Positions 1 through 11,649 of a stretch of 64,000 nucleotides of DNA are shown piece after piece. The stretch lies in the NCBI GenBank assembly GCA_018524725.1, contig JAEUWP010000062.1, positions 62,001-126,000 of the forward strand, written 5' to 3'. Position numbers and translations under genes: made by a program. Numbering within the stretch: the stretch's first letter is position 1; each line of letters starts with the position of its first letter. Under the pieces are notes generated by a model. The model made no database searches, was not told where the DNA came from, and was given only the letters and a program-made list of their open reading frames with translations. The stretch comes from Podaxis mareebaensis (Eukaryota > Basidiomycota > Agaricomycetes > Agaricales > Agaricaceae).

Positions 1-1110
1 ACTTGTCTATGATTTTGAGGAAATGTATTGTCTGTTCTTCAAGTCCTTGTTGTGTCCTGCCAGGGATGATGAGGTCATCCCTGTAGTTGACCAATATGCC
101 CTCTTATAGTAGTTCTCAGAAGACTGTATTCATCATCCTTTAGAATGTTCCTGGGGAGTTGTACAGTCCAAAGAACATGACTGTGAACTTGAATCATCCT
201 TCATTTGTCAGGAATGCTGCCTTCTATTCATCACCTTCCTTGATGTGTATGTTGTTATATCCCCATATAATGTCTAGTTTGTTGAAATACTTGGCATCCT
301 TCAATTTGTCAATGATTTTGCCAATTAGTAGTAGTAGTGTCTTGTTCTTGATTGTGACACTGTTGAGCTTCCAATAGTCCTGTACCAGTCATTTGGATCC
401 ATCCTTCTTTGGAATGAAGAAGCATAGTAATACATAGGGAGATTTTGATGGTTGGATTTGTCCTGATGTGAAGTTCTCTTTAATGAATTTGTGGAGTTTT
501 TCCTTTTCCTTGACTGTTGTGGGGTAAACCTTTGCTGGTAGTTCTTGTGGGCTTTCTTCCATAAGGTTGATCTTGTGGTCCCATTCTATGTGATCATAGC
601 CTATTGAAATTCTTCTTGTTGAATAGATGCATGTAGGTCCTAATGTAGCTCAGTAAGTCTGTTTCATTTGTTTTGTCTGATACCTTTTCTTCCTGTGTCT
701 GTGTTCTGTTTCTCTGTAGTCTTAGTATGTCAATAGTTTCATATTCAATCTTGCACTTGGATGGACATCTTGTAAATTTGATCTGTCTGCTGTTCCAGCC
801 AACCTTGGAATTGTGTTTTGCCAGCCAGTCATGGCTTAAAAATATGTCTGCTGAGTCAATGTGTGAAATGACTGCCACTAGTTGTTCCTTGTATCCATTG
901 ATGTCCATTTCCAATTCCATGTATTTTGTGATGTTTTGTCTCTTGTTACATGTCCCATCTGCATTATAGACTTCAAATAGTTTCTCCAGTTTCTTTGTTG
1001 GTATCTCATGTTCTTTGACTGCCTTCTTTGTAATGCAGGTGTCATGAACTCACCCTGGCCATTCCATACCAATGCTATTTACTACACCCTTATCTATGAG
1101 CTTGGTCTCC
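1..1110 (-). pseudogene. Ty3/gypsy-type pol remnant (protease-reverse transcriptase part)
   Basis: Read on the minus strand, this stretch gives reverse-transcriptase motifs in the usual order: LDIIWGYNNIHIKEGDE, then FFGLYNSPGTF, then the catalytic box as NYRDDLII (Y-R-D-D at 74-85, where Y-x-D-D is expected). Upstream in the element, toward higher coordinates, 594-1010 gives a protease-to-RT linker with VYNADGT and IFLSHDWLAKHN, typical of chromoviral or Tf1-like elements. In-frame stops and one-base breaks interrupt it. Several fit CpG decay, for example DYWKLN where DYRKLN is usual. RNase H and integrase would lie beyond the window start. The protease active-site D-S/T-G could not be found. 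It is a dead copy. Confidence 0.75.
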
Positions 1111-1860
1111 CCAATGCCTCTCAAGGCATTACTACTGATACCACTGATTCTGCCAGCAACTCAACTCACTACTGCAATGAGGCTTTCACCAATCAATACC
1201 TCCCTGGCCACACATCTCTCTTCTCTAAAGACTGGCCAACCCTTGGCCCTCTCTTCTACTCCACTGACTGTATGATGACTGAGATACTGTGCATCACCTA
1301 GGAGAATACTTCCTTCATCTATGTCTTTGATCCTAATAGCCTATACATTCAAATGATTACCAATAACTTCAATTCATCCTGGGCCCATTGTTGGAAGATG
1401 ATCCCTTATACTAGAGAGCCACTTGTATTCCTCCATCCCTACATGATGTACCCACTAGAAGTTGTCCCTCATACTATCAAATATGAAGTCACACATGGGC
1501 TTTACTTTTGAGGAGTAGAAGTCTATTATATTGATCCCAACTCCAAGGATCCACCCTCCATCCCTCTGCAGCATACTCAACTCTCTCTACTCTTCAGCAT
1601 TGATTCCAATATCCCTGGTATTGATAAATCATCTTTAGAAGAACCCACCATTGCTCCACCTCCACCTCCACCTTACCCACCTCCCTATGTCACTGGAGAC
1701 ATCTCCTCATTATCATCATCATCATCACAGTCACCATGCCACAGCTCTATGGCTGAGTCAGAAGAATCTGACTCACCACTCATTAAGAACTTCACTATTC
1801 CCTCCTCTGTCTCATCTCCTAGCTTATTCACCTCCAATTCCTCTAATGGATAACTTCACC
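1041..1860 (+). other. Broken plus-strand coding-like region, unidentified
   Basis: One plus-strand frame stays nearly open from about 1041 to 1858 with only two internal stops. It would encode a Ser/Thr/Pro-rich polypeptide with a run of six prolines near 1650-1680. It overlaps the protease end of the minus-strand gypsy remnant, so the first part may only be a shadow. The frame continues well past that overlap with protein-like composition. I recognise no domain. It may be a gag-like or accessory ORF of another element inserted in opposite orientation. No function is assigned. Confidence 0.3.
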
Positions 1861-2639
1861 TACACCTTGATTTATAGTATACACCTCCTGCCTATCAATC
1901 AGGATGTATGGATGCATCTCTTAGTATTACTTTCTATCTTCCTTCTCTTTCTCAACTCCCTGACTACTCATTTTGTATTATTCTTGGACTTGATCTATTT
2001 CTGTCTCTTAGCATATTTCTATTCCTGTCCTATCTCTACTTTGTAGTTATGCATCTCTGATTGACTTTTGGACTTAGTACTACATTATTATAACTTCCTA
2101 ATTAGGATTGTAGATATAGTGCTTAAATAGCCACTCATATACTGGAAGCACAAGCCTATAATATTCTCAAAGTCTCAAATCATATCAGTATTCTTTCACT
2201 CTTATGATTGACATTAGCTGACAATTAGTGTGGTAGTAAACTCTTTATTGGTCACACTCTTGACTAATAAAAGTTCAACTTCTAAGTGTGCTTAATTAGA
2301 CACTTGCCTTGCCACTTCTTTACTGTTATCCTTCTCAGTAGATTCTAGCACTTGTGAACCATCTACTGAGATAGCCACCCCCTGGCTTAAGCATAGGCAA
2401 TCAGTGATAAGGACTCCCCTAACAGGCCTAGCCATTACTCCAGGCCATTCTCAATTCACACTAAAGGGAAGGCATTCCAATCTTATAGATACAAGCATTG
2501 CAGGGAGCAGTTTTTATCCTTACAGAAGATATTGCAAAACCAGGAATCCAAACTGGACAGTGAGTATCAACTGTATTAGTATGTATCTATATATATTGAT
2601 TTTGTACTAGTACAGGATTGGTAGTTTATAGAATTCAGC

Positions 2640-4150
2640 CAGTGACCACAGAAAGAACAGGTCAGAGAGGCTGCCCAAAGAAGGTGATAGATGAAAGGGT
2701 CATTTATAAGTTGATCCTTAGCTTGGGAGCTATGTCCATCAACAAACTCTCTTATCTTTTAGGAGTTTTGAGCTGAACTGTCCACTGTTCAATGAAGCAC
2801 TATAGAATTAAGAAAAAGGTATTTCTTTCTATGTTGAATGATGACCTTGATGCCATGATTTCAGTACTTAAAAAGCAGTGACCAAATATGGGTCAAAGAT
2901 ATGTGTTTGGGTTTTTGCAGAAGAATAACATCTGTATCCAGAGGAAGCATATCATAGACTCAATGAGATGAGTCATAGGACTCAGAATTGTGTTCCACAA
3001 ACATATGTGGAAGAAGATTCATCAGCAGTCTTATTATATCTCATGACCTCATGCTTTTTGGCATATTGATGGACATCATAAACTAATAAATTGGGGTATT
3101 GTCATTCATGGAGTGGTCAACAGCTACTCACAGTTGGTGAGTAATTCAGAAGGCCACCCAACTCATAAGGCTAAGAAGATTATACTTCTAGATTACTGGC
3201 ATCAAAGCTAGTACTAACAATACATCTGCAACTATATTATCAATATTTATAGAGGTAGTTGTGAAGTACAGCCTTCCTTCAAGAATCAGAAGTGATAGAG
3301 GTGGAGAGAACAAGGAGGTCTTGATGATGATGATCTTCCTATGGGGATTCAATCAAGTGAGTTTCATTTGGAGATCATTGACTTACAACACCTACATTGA
3401 GCACTTCTGGGTTGAAGTTGGCACTCAGTTCACCTGAGAATGGAAAGTTTTCTTCTTGCAGCTCAAGAGGCTTCACTTCCTTGATCAAAAGGATTCCACC
3501 TATCTTTGGCTTTTCCACCATCTTTTTCTAGGCATGATAAATTATGATTGTTCTGAGTTTCAAGGGAACTGGAACAACCACTCCATAGCATATGAAGGGC
3601 ATAATATATTACTAATGGTACATGCAAAGTTAGTCATCTCACTTTATAACTTATATTTTATCAGCAACTAGAGGCTGAGGACTAGTTACTATATGGATTC
3701 TATGGAGATGAATGCAAAGATATTCCTATTGACCTTATTGAGCAATATTATGATGTCAAGGGTCCTCAGTTGAAGTGTAATCCCCATTAGAGTGGTGCCA
3801 GATTTTTGCAAGATGAAGAAAATGAGGTTGATATAGCAAATGAACAGATTAAATCTAATGCATACCCAGAAGCCATTTCCATTCCACAAGAAAGGTTCCT
3901 GCTTGACAAAGCCAAGATGATTATATTTGAACACTAGCTAGCAAAATTCTAGTACTCTGGTTTTGTACTAGAAGAGTACTTCATACAACTCAATGAATAG
4001 GATAATGAATACTCTTCTTATGAAGATATTCACATTGAGAGATGTAGTTCTAGCTTATACATCAACCTCTCACTCTCCATTTGGTTACCTTGGGCAAAGG
4101 ATTGGGTGAGAGGTCTTTACTTATTGGATGATATTCTTAATCTGTGATCC
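2640..4150 (+). pseudogene. Degenerate integrase-core (rve-like, DDE) gene of an agaricomycete element
   Basis: The reading resembles the integrase-core-domain proteins abundant in Agaricomycetes. In order are seen HIDGHHKLI with a conserved Asp (3068-3070), SDRGGENKE with the second Asp (3294-3296), and IEHFWVEVGTQF with the Glu (3399-3401), so all three D-D-E acidic positions survive. Downstream, LWLFHHLFL and DCSEFQGNWNNH match the family's C-terminal part. An intron-like break begins near 3619, after which the frame resumes about 3670-3790 and continues with stops to about 4130. Several in-frame stops (for example before HAFWHIDG) mean it cannot make a full protein. Element termini were not found. 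Confidence 0.65.
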
Positions 4151-4379
4151 TGTGATTGACCTATATATATACCTTGATTCTCATGTATCTTGAGTATCAT
4201 TTCTCTCCTGCTCTTTGTTATCCCACCTCAGTCACTCTTTTGTCATACCATGTGATGCCTCTATAAAGATTATAAAAACCTTTGATAGCTCAGACATTGA
4301 TGTAGTTAACTCACTAATTCACTCTATATATATACTCATATCAAACAGTCATCCAAATCACTATCACTCTATTGTAGGA

Positions 4380-6100
4380 AACTGAAATGCAAATTAGCAT
4401 ATGTAGATCCCTCAGATATTGAGGGAAAGATAAAATATTCACCTATCTCCTAAGAAGGCTGCTCTAACCTGAACTAGGTCAACTTTAAGTCAGATATATC
4501 TCTCAGTCCACCCCTTGCAAGCCAGCCAGCAACTAGTGTCTCTGCAGCCCATCAAAAGGCTTAACAGCTTATTGATTCACTCACTGCAGCTTCATCTAGT
4601 AAACACACCCTCACAACAAGTAAAGATATAGAACAAGCTTCTAATAAAACTAATACTAGTCTAAAGTGCTATAGGAAAGCAATAAGAAAGGATATTAAAG
4701 CTGAAGCACATTCTACATCATCTGGTACCAAGCCTGGACTAAAGCCTAAGACTGCAGTAAACTGCCATATTATCTCACTTCCAGTAAGAGCAAAGGCTGC
4801 TTTCAAAGTTTGTAACTATTCTTAAGAACATTATCTTTAGCTGATCTAGTTTACAAGTAAGCAAATAGTCTAGTATGCTATGTTGATACAATTGTTTTGC
4901 TTTATTTAGCCTTGACTGGATAAGTAAAAAAACATTCTCTTCTATTTAATCTAATGTTTTACACTTAGAAAACTTCTGATAATGCTTTCTTCTATCACAA
5001 TGGCAAAGAATACTTCCTCTGTGAATACAATAATATGAACTCAGTGCTGAATCTACTCATGAAGGGTCAAATATAGAATCAAGATCATAAACTTGACCAC
5101 CTTGCTGAGTGTAGACTGGTAGTCAGAAGCAATGATATAATGCTATCAATCAATAAGGCCTAGTCAAATGAAGAAGTAACAGTAAAATTCAGGAAACTTT
5201 TCCCTGAAGTCTTCCACTGGTATGATTAATGCATTGACCTCCATCTTAACAATAATGGTGCCAGTGAAAGGCTGTTTGAGATATGCCTATGGTGTCTTGT
5301 CAGCTATAAATATGGAAAACTAACTGTAGTTTATTTCAAGGGTATAACTATCCTAAATGGTAAACAGATCATTAAATATACTTTCAAGCAGAAGACTAGA
5401 GACTATAAATAATAACTTTTTATTAGTATATACTTCTATTTGTTATGTTGATTATTTGCTAATACTTTTAAGCTCTCACTATACAGATTCCTAAGTCTCT
5501 GGTATTGAAATAGAAAAGTGTCAAGTTGGCTATATTATTGGCTAAACTATTTCCTAACCTCAATGTTGTATATTCAACTGATGAAGGCACTCCCAATTCT
5601 CTTAAGAAGGTGGCAAAAATTATTGGTACTAAACATGAGATTATTGAACTGAGTTCAGATGAGTGTAAGTTCCAGTATACTATATCATTTTTCTACTAAA
5701 TTTTCTGTATATAGCTGAAGTTCCTTAAGCCACTATTGTAAAGGAAAAGGCAACAAGTGGCCCACTACATAAGAAGCTCTAGCTCACCAAGAGTGATTGT
5801 AAGTCCCTCTTCTAACACTTATAATTATTGACTTAAATTTCTCTAACTAACATCTGATGCTGAAATGTGTGAACCCCTAAAAGCTACCTTTGTAACATCT
5901 GGTCCATCCACTGCCTCCTCAACTCTTGTTTGTAGTGTATATTATACTACTGCCCCTATCTAGACTACAAGTGATTTTTCTGTGATGTTTTCTTCATTAC
6001 TCATTATTTAGGACAATTCATCAAGCCCTGAATTCCTAACAGGTCCCACTGTTGAATGGCCCATTGTGGGTGATGACATTGACTTCTTTGCTTAATTACA
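4380..6100 (+). other. Second broken ORF, possible partner gene of the integrase-core element
   Basis: Plus-strand fragments with protein-like composition recur here. One is at about 4970-5410 (contains SDNAFFYHNGKEYFLCEY and VRSNDIMLSINKA). Another is at about 5490-5660 (contains LFPNLNVVYSTDEGT and ends in SSDEC before a consensus GTAAGT). Later bits are separated by intron-like stretches with GTAAGT starts and TAG ends. Stops interrupt every piece. The fragments follow the integrase-core remnant in the same orientation, so they may be the second gene of that element, but I do not recognise a domain. Treat as unidentified transposon-derived sequence. Confidence 0.3.
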
Positions 6101-6395
6101 GACACTCTTCTATATTTTAATATCAGTTGTTTATCATTACTACATGCTTCAAAGACATTGATGTAGCTAGTTTACCTGCAATGGATACTTAATCACTGTC
6201 TTTGCATTTCCTCATACTCTGTATTTACCATGTTTCCAATCCTCCTTATTCACTACATTATACCTTACCTCATATCTTACCTTAATAAATTTCATATGCA
6301 GGGTAGTAGGTTTATTTATAGTTTGATACATGATTTCTCACAATGCACAGGTTCTGTGAGTGGGGTTGACATATAGTTTTACATACACTGAGAAA

Positions 6396-6620
6396 TAATT
6401 TTGTATATGCAGTATATATAAATTTTATACACACATTACATATAAATTTTTGCATGCATAGTATAACATGGATTTTGTATGTACATTATATGTGAATCTC
6501 ACACATGTTGTATGTGAATTTCACATATATTTCATATGCATTGTATGTAAATTTTGTATACATTATATATGAATTTTACACATGTTGTATATAAATTTCA
6601 TACATGCATTATATGTAAGG
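6396..6620. repeat. AT-rich minisatellite-like array of about 22-26 bp units
   Basis: Roughly nine to ten diverged units, each starting with AATTTT or AATTTC and continuing with an alternating TATGTG / CACATG / TATATA tract. An example is AATTTCACATATATTTCATA followed by AATTTTGTATACATTATATA. The tract is largely alternating purine-pyrimidine and lies inside the CpG-free block. The ancestral unit may have contained CpG that is now TG or CA. It could be an old subterminal repeat of a transposon. Confidence 0.6.
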
Positions 6621-6766
6621 TGTTAAAATATAGTTTTATATGTACATACATTACATGATGTTAGTAAAGTAACATTTTTATAGTAACTAATTTATACATG
6701 CAATAATACCTGCTATGTAGAGCATTTTATTTGTCTACATTAGTGTACTATAAAAAGCAAATAAAA

Positions 6767-7075
6767 TTAGAAAAATCTCATAAAAAAATAAAACATTACT
6801 TGAAGCATGATTTGTATTATAGCTTGTCTCTCTTCTTCTGCTATCACAATACCCTTCCCTCTCATGAGTGCAATTGTCTTATCACAAAATGAGTAGACAA
6901 CTGCATCATTAAATATAACATAGCCATCATCATCAGCAATTGCATCATTTTCAATATCAGCCTCTTCAAGTATAAGTTTATTAGACTCTTCATTATTCTT
7001 CTTAACAATGAGATTGTGATCTTCAACTATAGCTATGTGGACACTCCTCTTGCCTTTCTTGAAGAAAAATAACAT
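6767..7075 (-). other. Small ORF in the CpG-free block, unidentified
   Basis: An uninterrupted 102-codon minus-strand frame, rich in Glu, Asp and Ile, with a basic start (FFKKGKRS) and an acidic middle (DIENDAIADDDG). No domain recognised and no obvious splice partners. It sits at the end of the transposon island and shares its lack of CpG, so it is most likely a leftover of transposon coding sequence and not a host gene. Confidence 0.25.
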
Positions 7076-7560
7076 GAATATCTAAAAAAATAATTAAATT
7101 AAATTAAATTAAATAAACAAAAAAATCTTGATAATTAAGTTCAAAATATGTGCAGTATACCATATATGCACAGCTATTCCTTAAAAGTTGGGAATAAACC
7201 TAAGGAGCTCTTCTACAAGTTTATTATAATTTATAGTATTATTTATACAAATAGATAATAACTAGATTATTATTAGCTCTATATAAAATAATATATTAAA
7301 ATAAGACTTTATATTGAGTTGGATATCTCAAAACATTTTAAGCAATTAGCAACTACCTCTGCTAAATACTTTCTAGTATGCTATTGTTTTAAACTATAGA
7401 ATAAATATAACAATAAAAAAATTAGATACTTACTAAATGAATTCAAGCACTGAATCAAAATCTAACTATTTTTATACTATACCATATACCAAACACCAAT
7501 CTACCATCCACTCTTCATTAGTAACTTCCCAGAGCCATTACCAGCACCAGGCTAGCATCA

Positions 7561-7996
7561 TCGAGGGACGCAAATTCTTCCTTCAACTCTCGATGCTCCC
7601 CTGTCAAAACCTACGCATCGAACGTTCAAGGTGACTTGATGTGGCTGGTGTAATGATTAACATTCCGTGACTCGGCCGTGTCGTTTCGTCTGCGTGGTGC
7701 TAAGTTAGTACATCACAACCAGAGGTTTCGGAGGATTGACCACCGATGTATTATAGTACTTAGGGGAAATGTTGTAGGCGCAACTCCAAAGCCTTATGCA
7801 GAAGAGGTTGGTGTCAACATTGTTTTTTTTGGGATGATAGAGCCTAGTATTCGCACCTTGCACATTAAAAAGCGAGGGCAGAAATCATAGAGGGAATGCA
7901 TTCACTGTGGTGGCTAGAAGATATAGAACGTTGTACGTTACAATAGTCTTGCTAGACAAGGAAAACCATTTTAGAGATCGGATGAATAGCTACCAC
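7561..7996. other. Spacer between transposon island and FAD oxidoreductase
   Basis: Normal CpG content resumes here. A 70-codon plus-strand frame (7678-7890) is present but matches nothing I know and has no supporting splice or promoter signal. The rest would include the 3' untranslated region of the minus-strand oxidoreductase that ends at 7997. Confidence 0.4.
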
Positions 7997-9750
7997 TCAC
8001 AACATCTGATGCTTCCAACTCGCGAGATAATGCTCTGGTAGCCACTCCGGGGCCTTCCATTCAGTCCCTGTGAGTCTGGCAGCAACCATGCCGGCCACAA
8101 CCTCCGCTCTTCAGACGACAATGAAACAATGATTTAAAGCGATAGCAGGAAGTGACATACGCAGCAAAGGTTCGAGGCATTCCGTGTCCACTAAATCCAG
8201 CGGCGATGTATTGACCTTCCAAGCCCTCGAGCGGACCCAAGATTGGTGCTTCATTGGGCGTGAAGCCCATAATACCTGTCTATCAACGAATAATTGAATA
8301 GGTTCGGTTAGTTCGACATAGCAGGATAATCACCCATTCCATTTCAGGCTCCCTCCCTTCTTCGAACATGCCCGTACCCGCGAAAAGGTCCGGCAAAAAA
8401 CGTCTCAAGGGCTTACCCACACGCTCGCTGAGCACACTATCATCCGAGATGTACTGCTCCAGTCCAGGAACGGCATCGCGGGCTCCTCCCAGGATTACTA
8501 ACGGCGGTTTATACTCCCCACCATTCTCATTCTTCTCCTCTGGTCGAGGAAACCAGTATTCATTACTCCAGCGTGCGTCCCAAGAGTGACGTTGTAGACG
8601 ATCGAGCGAAGCGTTGGCGCGGAGCACCATGACCTGGCCGCGAGTAGGGATGATACGGTCCTGAAGCTGGGGTAAGAGGTACGGGGCATAGGCGTTTGTC
8701 GCATGGATTATGTTGTTGCAAGTGAGCGTACCACGAGGCGTTGTTACTATCCATTTGGCATCCCTATGGCAAGAATACAGGTCGGAGGAGGGAGGCGAGT
8801 CGATAGATGTGACAGGGGTTAGGGTGTGCAATTTGAGTTTGAAAGACGGTTCGGTGGAGCGTGTGATATTGTAGAGGCCCGAAACGAATTTGAGCGGCCA
8901 GAGGTTGTAAGACGGGAAGAAGACCCCTGGATAGTTAAGCCCGTACGTCTGCGGGATGGTAAATGCGACAATCAGGTTAGAGGAAGAGAATATACGAACT
9001 TCGAACATCGTCTGTCTATTCAGGAATTTCACCTCCTTCAGGTCCAATCCACCCCGTTTGGCACTTTCATAATCGTGCCGAACGAGCTGAGCCTCTTCCT
9101 CAGTAAAGAGAAGCATGATATGGTTCCCCTTGACGAGATCCACGGCATCAACCAACCCATGCGAATGAATGATATCGACTATCGACGAGGCGACATAGTC
9201 CTCAAGCAAGTAGGTCTTCTTGGCGTCCTCTCTGCCAAACTTGTGTTCTCGGGCTGTATATTTTCTGAAAGGATCCGGCGTGAGGTGACCGCCGTTTCTT
9301 CCCGTCGCACCTGAGCCTGAGCATATCATAAGCCGTTCGTATGGTCAACACCCGCTCGACACAAATCGCAGGAGGAGAAAGAGGCTCACAGAAATCGCGT
9401 GCCTCCAGCACAACGACCTTCCTTTCAGTCCCTGTGTCTCCCTGAGCCTGAAGCAGCCGTTGAAGGTGGTACACCGTTGAAATTCCGGTGATACCCGATC
9501 CAATGACACAGACATCTATATCCTCGTCTCCGAAGCCTAAAGGACCGGTGCTGCCTTCGCGTGCCAATGGGTTGGCATTGGGTGTATATGCCCAGAACGA
9601 TTTCGTTGGGTTTGAAACTGGCAGAGTAGACCAAGAAGGTCTAGAATGATTGGAAAGCGAAAAAGGTATTTGTTGGTCCAGGAATTGTGCTTTTGACACG
9701 AATACCGTTGAGATAAGGGTATATATGAACAACGACGAGAATCGGGACAT
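7997..9750 (-). CDS. FAD-dependent oxidoreductase (DAO family), predicted secretory
   Basis: Five exons join in frame: 9750-9390, 9316-9000, 8948-8334, 8279-8161, 8108-7997 (507 aa). The protein starts with a hydrophobic signal-like segment (residues 1-22), then carries the Rossmann FAD-binding loop GSGITG (about 84-89), the DAO-family ATGRNGGHLTP segment just after the first splice, and the C-terminal GIMGFTP and GFSGHGMPRTFAA segments that close the FAD site. DAO-family flavoenzymes oxidise amines or amino acids; the substrate cannot be told. Start 9750 is chosen because it gives the signal peptide; an upstream in-frame ATG at 9834 would bury it. Introns are 51-73 nt. No broken frame seen. 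Confidence 0.85.
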
Positions 9751-9927
9751 GTTTGGATGTTGGCAATGCGGAATCAGGAGTGTACGGGCGATCCAAGCAC
9801 GAGTATGGGAATACTTTGGCGCTGCTAAGGGCACGTGTATCTATTCGTCCATAACAAGAACTCAGATAATTATATCTAGTGTTGGTATTATACGAACCTA
9901 CAGATCTAGGTGAGAATTATCTATGTT

Positions 9928-11643
9928 CTACTGAAGGTAATTGGAGGGATATACGAAACCGAATAAGCCTAACAGCTCAACCTGAATACTCATATTCTCT
10001 AGTTGTTGCGTGGAATCCTTCCAGCTCTGCAAGAAGGACGAGTCTGGTGTAGTGGAGAGTCCAACGCTAATCCTCGCGAGCGACTGCCTTCCGTCCTCCC
10101 TTGCCTGAGCTCGTGAGAGAACCATCTGCAAAAGATATCTACCCAACTGAACGTCGGGTTCACACTTCCACAGCACCAGCGTCCGCAGATTAGGAAGCAT
10201 GCCTTCCATCCCGTCGAGAAGCTCCGAAGGATACATCACGTTCGTGATGACCAATTCCTCCAAACTTCTAACTTCCCCCAGAATCCGGAAAATTGAATCG
10301 ACGGCGTAGTCCGTGACGGAAAGTCTTTTGACAATACATTCGGACCACTGGATCATCTGGGCTACGGCGGCTGCGTAGATTCTGCTAAAGCCGCGTTTGG
10401 AGAACAAGTGAAGGGAGGAAAGTTTGGGAGTCTTCAGCGCGTCAAACATTTGGCTTGTCGTTGGAGAGTTACTAGTAACCTCAAGGCGTTCGAGGTTGGG
10501 AAGAAGGATCCGCTCCTGAATCTCGTCTGGCTGGCAAATATCCTCGATGGAAGTGTACTCGATGAGGGAAGGCATAAGGTGTAGGATGGGGAGGAATCGA
10601 CGAAGCCCGAAGGAGGTGAAGCGAGTGACTTGGTGCCAAGGAAGGATAAAGTGATCCTGTGGTCTGTCGAATTCATTGATGGAAAGGCGCGTTAGGGAAG
10701 GTGCCCTCGAGAATGCCTGTAGTGGCCGGGACTGGGACTCCCACTCTTTGCCCAGTCCGTCGAGGTCGAGCGAGCGAAGATTAGGCAACCGTCCATAGAT
10801 TTCAGGCTCCAGAGTCTGAAGGACGGGTAGATTGTTGAATGCGACGGACGACCAGCGCGGAGACTCCACAGCGAGGAGCTTTCCCGCTTCGAGGAAACCA
10901 CCATTAGCATGAAAGACGAAGCGCAATGGTCTGTTTCGAGAGTGAGAGATACAATCGCTGGTGAGCTGCAAGGTTTGGTGCAACATCATATCTGCATCTC
11001 TTTCGCTTGGTCGACTGAAGGGTTGGTGAACGATATTAAACTGTGACCACAATTCCGAGTAAGATAATACCACGTCCCGCCAAAACCGGCATACGCGTAA
11101 TAACGTCCAAAGCTCGACATTCTCCAGCGCTTCGTCACCAAAGCAGATGGGCCCAGAAAGGTCCCGTAATGCGAGAAATATCTGGCCCAGAATCTCCGGA
11201 GGCACGCGTCTAATGGGGGAGAGCAAGCTTTCCTGACACGTCACATGGTTCTTGATATTCTCGTGCCTTTGCTCCAAGTCTGCGAGCACCTCTCGCACCC
11301 TTTGAATTTCAATCTCCAGGGACTGGAGCAAAGATTTACCATGCGCAATGGACTTGAGAATATCTTGAGCCTGAGAGGACGAGGGAATGCAATTTGAACG
11401 AAGCAAAACCGGGTCTATGGCAAAATGGTGCAAATTCGCCCAATTCTCCGCGACTTCACTGTGCCCACATGTCGGACACGTCACATAGAGTCCCGCGATC
11501 CGACTTGAAAATAATGTCAGATATCCGTCCTTCACATAAAGAAAGCAGCATGAATGATACCTTTCTACCATACTGTATGTCTTTGGACGAGATTGTTTCA
11601 GGAAGCGGAAGTCGTAAAGAATGGGGGACGAGCGCTCATTCAT
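9928..11643 (-). CDS. F-box domain protein
   Basis: Single open frame of 571 aa. Residues 56-59 hold a CPTCG pair near the N terminus. About 92-135 is a heptad-rich coiled-coil candidate (LLQSLEIEIQRVREVLADLE), followed at about 143-190 by an F-box (RRVPPEILGQIFLALR ... WTLLRVCRFWRDVVL). The rest is leucine-rich and fits the irregular LRR-like arm of agaricomycete F-box proteins. Such proteins usually recruit substrates to SCF ubiquitin ligases; the partner is unknown. The exact start is uncertain: Met25 (MVERYHSC) is an alternative, and an unrecognised 5' intron is possible. It lies tail-to-head upstream of the FAD oxidoreductase, 178 bp away, on the same strand. Confidence 0.8.
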   Translation of the reverse strand: MNERSSPILYDFRFLKQSRPKTYSMVERYHSCCFLYVKDGYLTLFSSRIAGLYVTCPTCGHSEVAENWANLHHFAIDPVLLRSNCIPSSSQAQDILKSIAHGKSLLQSLEIEIQRVREVLADLEQRHENIKNHVTCQESLLSPIRRVPPEILGQIFLALRDLSGPICFGDEALENVELWTLLRVCRFWRDVVLSYSELWSQFNIVHQPFSRPSERDADMMLHQTLQLTSDCISHSRNRPLRFVFHANGGFLEAGKLLAVESPRWSSVAFNNLPVLQTLEPEIYGRLPNLRSLDLDGLGKEWESQSRPLQAFSRAPSLTRLSINEFDRPQDHFILPWHQVTRFTSFGLRRFLPILHLMPSLIEYTSIEDICQPDEIQERILLPNLERLEVTSNSPTTSQMFDALKTPKLSSLHLFSKRGFSRIYAAAVAQMIQWSECIVKRLSVTDYAVDSIFRILGEVRSLEELVITNVMYPSELLDGMEGMLPNLRTLVLWKCEPDVQLGRYLLQMVLSRAQAREDGRQSLARISVGLSTTPDSSFLQSWKDSTQQLENMSIQVELLGLFGFVYPSNYLQ

Positions 11644-11649
11644 TATTCA

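Larger units (their letters stand above)
1..7560. mobile_element. Decayed transposon island with no CpG dinucleotides
   Basis: This AT-rich block holds remnants of at least two element types: a Ty3/gypsy pol fragment on the minus strand and an integrase-core gene on the plus strand. It also holds further broken ORFs and a short tandem array. All recognisable frames are interrupted by stops. Line-by-line reading found no CG dinucleotide in it, whereas CG is frequent from position 7561 on. That fits cytosine methylation at CpG followed by deamination, which is known for silenced transposons in Agaricomycetes. The left end runs off the window. I could not find LTRs, terminal inverted repeats or target-site duplications that would delimit individual elements. 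Confidence 0.8.

Noticed and set aside
1008..1301. Plus-strand ORF with Met start over the gypsy protease region
   Set aside because: Its first part overlaps minus-strand codons with recognisable retrotransposon sequence; kept only as an unidentified broken frame.
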